A DNA stretch of 64,000 bases from an uncultured Pseudomonadales bacterium (GTDB taxonomy: Bacteria; Pseudomonadota; Gammaproteobacteria; Pseudomonadales; Porticoccaceae): positions 124,001 to 188,000 of the forward strand of contig CALSSA010000006.1 in the NCBI GenBank assembly GCA_943788875.1, written 5' to 3'. The notes beneath the pieces are model-generated. The model made no database searches and was not told the DNA's origin. It worked only from the letters and a program-made list of their open reading frames with translations. Below, one piece after another: positions 61,519 to 64,000 of this stretch. Numbering within the stretch: position 1 is the first letter of the stretch; each line of letters starts with the position of its first letter. The translations under genes were made by a program, and so were the position numbers.

Positions 61519-62532
61519 ATGAAGTACCAAGGCCAGACAGACTACGACCACAAAGGCCCTTCGCCTCAAACTGGCGTACTGCTGTGCAATCTGGGCACTC
61601 CCGACGCACCCAAAACCGCCGAATTGCGTCGCTATCTCAAAGAGTTTCTAAGTGACCCAAGGGTTGTTGAAGTGCCGCGCCTGCTGTGGTGGATGATTCT
61701 CAATCTGATTATTTTGCGCATTCGCCCGCGCCGCTCGGCCAAGCTGTATGCCAGCGTCTGGTCTGAAGGAGGCTCACCATTAATGGTCCATAGTAAAGCC
61801 CAGGTCGCCGGGGTAAAAAAGATTCTCGACAAAAAGTTTAAACGCGATGTGCCTGTGGTGCTGGGTATGCGCTACGGCAATCCGTCTATGGAGTCGGCTA
61901 TTGCTGAGTTAACCGCGCAGAATGTCCGCGATATTACTGTACTGCCTCTATACCCCCAGTATTCCGGTGCCACTACGGGCTCTACTTTTGATGCGGTAGC
62001 ACAGACCTTTACCAAAACCCGCTGGGTGCCGGAGTTGCATTTTATTGGCGGCTACCAGCAGTCCAAGCTTTATATCGATGCCCTTTGCAGCAGTATTCGC
62101 AAGCATATTACTGAGCATGGTCAGCCCGATAAGCTGATGTTTTCCTACCATGGCACACCGCAAAAATACCTTAAAAAAGGCGATCCCTACCATTGCTTCT
62201 GCCACCAGACCACCAGGCTGGTGCGCGAGCGCTTGGGTTGGGAGGAAGATCAGGTGATAACCACTTTTCAGTCGCGCTTTGGCCGTGAACCCTGGCTGCA
62301 GCCCTATACGGATAAAACTCTGGAAGCCATGCCTACTGACGGCATCAAGCATGTGGCGGTGATTTGTCCGGGCTTTTCCTCTGACTGTCTCGAGACTATT
62401 GAAGAGATCAATATGGAAGCACGGGAGAGCTTTATTGAGCATGGCGGCGCGGAGTTTCACTATATTCCCTGCTTGAATGATGATCCCGCCCACCTTAAGG
62501 CGCTGGCGGGCGTGGTGAGCAAGTATCTTTAA
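61519..62532 (+). CDS. hemH: Ferrochelatase
   Basis: 337 residues; inserts Fe(II) into protoporphyrin IX, the last step of heme synthesis. The ATG at 61519 is preceded by AGGAG (61507-61511) and gives the standard N-terminus (GVLLCNLGTPDAP soon after); the frame open from 61456 is longer than needed. SWSEGGSPL-type motif WSEGGSPL, LPLYPQYSGATTGS, SYHGTPQKYLKKGDPY (catalytic His) and CPGFSSDCLETIEEI are diagnostic. It converges on the sirtuin gene, overlapping by 4 bases. Confidence 0.95.
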   Translation: MKYQGQTDYDHKGPSPQTGVLLCNLGTPDAPKTAELRRYLKEFLSDPRVVEVPRLLWWMILNLIILRIRPRRSAKLYASVWSEGGSPLMVHSKAQVAGVKKILDKKFKRDVPVVLGMRYGNPSMESAIAELTAQNVRDITVLPLYPQYSGATTGSTFDAVAQTFTKTRWVPELHFIGGYQQSKLYIDALCSSIRKHITEHGQPDKLMFSYHGTPQKYLKKGDPYHCFCHQTTRLVRERLGWEEDQVITTFQSRFGREPWLQPYTDKTLEAMPTDGIKHVAVICPGFSSDCLETIEEINMEARESFIEHGGAEFHYIPCLNDDPAHLKALAGVVSKYL

Positions 62533-63407
62533 CCCCGGATAACAAATCCGTCTTCAGCTAAACCACCCAACCAGCTTTGCAACACAGTTGAACATGAGCC
62601 ACCCAACTTGGCGGTGGCCAGCTTATCTGCTCTGGTTTTGCCGTCATTTAACAGCAGTATCGGCTTACCTTGCTGCTGTGCCCAGAGGCAAAAGCGGTAG
62701 CCCGAATACGTCATCAATGAAGAACCCACCACCAGCAAGCCTGCCGCGCTCTGCATGGCCTGCTCGGCTTGAAGTACTCGCTGTTTGGGAATTGAGTCGC
62801 CATAAAACACAGCATCTGGCTTAACGATACCGCTGCAATGTTCGCAGTATGGAATCTGTACGCTGGAATAGTCCAAATGATCTATATCCGCATCACCATC
62901 TGGGGCTATAGCCCCCGCTAGCACGGCATATTCAGGGTTTTTATTTTCCAACCAGGCCTGCAGCGGCCCCCGCGGAGACTGGATACCACATACCATGCAG
63001 GATAATGTATCGACGCGGCCATGAAGGTCTATAACATTGCGGCTGCCAGCGCGCTGATGCAGACCATCAACATTTTGTGTGACCAGACTGGAAATCACCC
63101 CCAGTTGCTCCAATTTCATCAGCGCCTGATGGGCACCGTTGGGCTGAGCCTCGACCATAAAGCGCCAGCCGACCATATTCCGCGACCAAAACCGCTGCCT
63201 TGAATGATGGTCTGCCATAAATTCCTGATGGGTCACTGGTTGCTTGCGCTGCCACTGACCCTGACTATCACGGTAGGTGGGCACACCAGATTCGGCACTG
63301 ACCCCTGCGCCGGTTAATACCAGCCAATCAGGGTAGCTTTGCAGCAGTGAAATAAAGCTGTCCAGAGGATATTCCTTCGCTATTGGTAATGCTGTATACG
63401 GATGCAT
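62529..63407 (-). CDS. NAD-dependent protein deacylase, SIR2 family
   Basis: 292 residues; removes acyl groups from lysines using NAD. VLTGAGVSAESGVPTYRD is the NAD-binding motif, TQNVDGLHQRAGS the catalytic His region, CMVCG and CEHCSG the zinc-binding pair, and VVGSSLMTYSGYRF the NAD-binding end. It is somewhat longer than E. coli CobB and lacks the Tyr/Arg pair clearly marking desuccinylases, so its acyl preference is not assigned. Confidence 0.92.
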   Translation of the reverse strand: MHPYTALPIAKEYPLDSFISLLQSYPDWLVLTGAGVSAESGVPTYRDSQGQWQRKQPVTHQEFMADHHSRQRFWSRNMVGWRFMVEAQPNGAHQALMKLEQLGVISSLVTQNVDGLHQRAGSRNVIDLHGRVDTLSCMVCGIQSPRGPLQAWLENKNPEYAVLAGAIAPDGDADIDHLDYSSVQIPYCEHCSGIVKPDAVFYGDSIPKQRVLQAEQAMQSAAGLLVVGSSLMTYSGYRFCLWAQQQGKPILLLNDGKTRADKLATAKLGGSCSTVLQSWLGGLAEDGFVIRG

Positions 63408-63461
63408 TGCAGAAATTGACTGTATACCGTTGAAAATAGGGAATTATGCCCGCTCAGGCCG

Positions 63462-63467
63462 TATAAT
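63462..63467 (+). promoter_or_regulatory. Consensus -10 hexamer upstream of proA
   Basis: TATAAT at 63462-63467, about 60 bases before the proA start. No -35 of quality is found at 16-18 bases. A good match is the only support, so the element is tentative. Confidence 0.4.
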
Positions 63468-63528
63468 GACGCTTTTTTAGTCAATTGATAATTACTGATC
63501 AAGCGTTGCGGATAGTTAAGATTTATCT

Positions 63529-64000
63529 ATGAATATTAAAGCCTATATGCAGGACCTTGGTATCGCGGCTCGAGAGTCCTCTCGAGTACTAGCCCGTGCC
63601 GGTACTGCGGTCAAAAACAATGCGCTGCTGGCCATTGCCACCAGACTCAACGATGGTCGCCACAATCTTTTGGCGGCCAATGCTGTGGATATGGAAAATG
63701 GCCGCAGCAATAATCTGGATGCAGCGCTGCTGGACCGTCTGGAACTGAATGATGAACGCATCGACGGTATGGTTGAAGGCCTTAATCAGGTTGCTGCACT
63801 GCAAGATCCTATCGGTGAAATTACTGATATGGGCTTCCGTCCCAGTGGCATTCAGCTGGGCAAAATGCGTGTGCCTTTGGGCGTCATTGGCATTATTTAT
63901 GAATCCCGCCCCAATGTGACCATCGATGCTGCCAGCCTGTGCCTTAAGTCTGGTAATGCGACTATTTTACGCGGTGGCAGTGAGGCAATTCTGTCGAATC
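63529..64000 (+). CDS. proA: Gamma-glutamyl phosphate reductase, 3' end cut by window edge
   Basis: First 157 residues of about 415. [21 protein letters not shown] and the segments [61 protein letters not shown] are characteristic ProA. It reduces gamma-glutamyl phosphate to the semialdehyde in proline synthesis with NADPH. The catalytic Cys would lie beyond the window. Confidence 0.95.
   Translation, partial: MNIKAYMQDLGIAARESSRVLARAGTAVKNNALLAIATRLNDGRHNLLAANAVDMENGRSNNLDAALLDRLELNDERIDGMVEGLNQVAALQDPIGEITDMGFRPSGIQLGKMRVPLGVIGIIYESRPNVTIDAASLCLKSGNATILRGGSEAILSN

Overview
The window looks like chromosome from a marine gammaproteobacterium, probably of the Cellvibrionales/SAR92-Porticoccaceae type. 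That placement is inferred from gene order and protein character (Pseudomonas-like minor-pilin operon, split NrdJa/NrdJb, mutY-yggX, TonB receptor, propionyl-CoA carboxylase cluster); no phylogeny was run. Base composition is moderate and even, except for a visibly AT-richer cytochrome P450 gene beside a tRNA.

Layout. 1-2029 (minus): a cut-off aminotransferase preceded by a CaiB-type CoA-transferase. 2262-17034 (plus): thirteen tightly packed envelope genes. They encode a TPR/TonB-C-like secreted protein, three lipoproteins, a PEGA plus FGE-fold membrane protein, an ExbB/TolQ-like channel, an actin/Hsp70-fold protein, two membrane-anchored vWA proteins, an M48 protease with a LysM-like tail, and a parvulin-like protein. 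17101-19127 (minus): trpBA. 19473-22660 (plus): an NrdR-box promoter, a long structured leader and the B12-dependent ribonucleotide reductase nrdJa-nrdJb. 22729-24543 (minus): an NRAMP-like transporter and a carbonic anhydrase. 24612-31973 (minus): the propionyl-CoA/methylmalonyl-CoA cluster meaB, pccA, pccB and a mutase gene broken by three frameshifts, with repeat elements in the gaps; an AraC regulator is divergent. 33355-39219: GST, selD-selU, GNAT, SDR, DUF2288-like, hisH, hisB. 39347-45131 (plus): a small secreted protein, a His-rich ZnuD-like TonB receptor, AsmA, mutY, yggX. 45202-45999: tRNA-Phe(GAA) followed by a 159-bp tandem repeat carrying the tRNA 3' end. 46034-47401: P450. 48021-56034 (minus): the minor pilin operon fimT-pilV-W-X-Y1-(Y2-position)-pilE plus an unknown membrane-anchored protein. 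56216-61276 (minus): AI-2E-type transporter, TauE-type permease, two paralogous acyltransferases, prfC. 61519-64000: hemH, a sirtuin, and the start of proA.

The most interesting unit is the 2262-17034 cluster. Both vWA proteins start with a transmembrane helix whose S-F-L-D-[IV] pattern resembles the proton-carrying Asp helix of ExbD/TolR, and an ExbB/TolQ-like gene lies two genes upstream. This suggests a proton-driven envelope machine in which the ExbD role is taken by a pair of vWA proteins, accompanied by PEGA/FGE-fold, lipoprotein, protease and prolyl-isomerase-like partners. I do not know of a characterised system with this composition.

Other points of note are the tRNA-Phe repeat array, analogous in design to the E. 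coli tyrT/rtT repeats; the structured nrdJ leader; the frameshifted methylmalonyl-CoA mutase beside intact partner genes; and a near-consensus CRP/Vfr-like site upstream of fimT.
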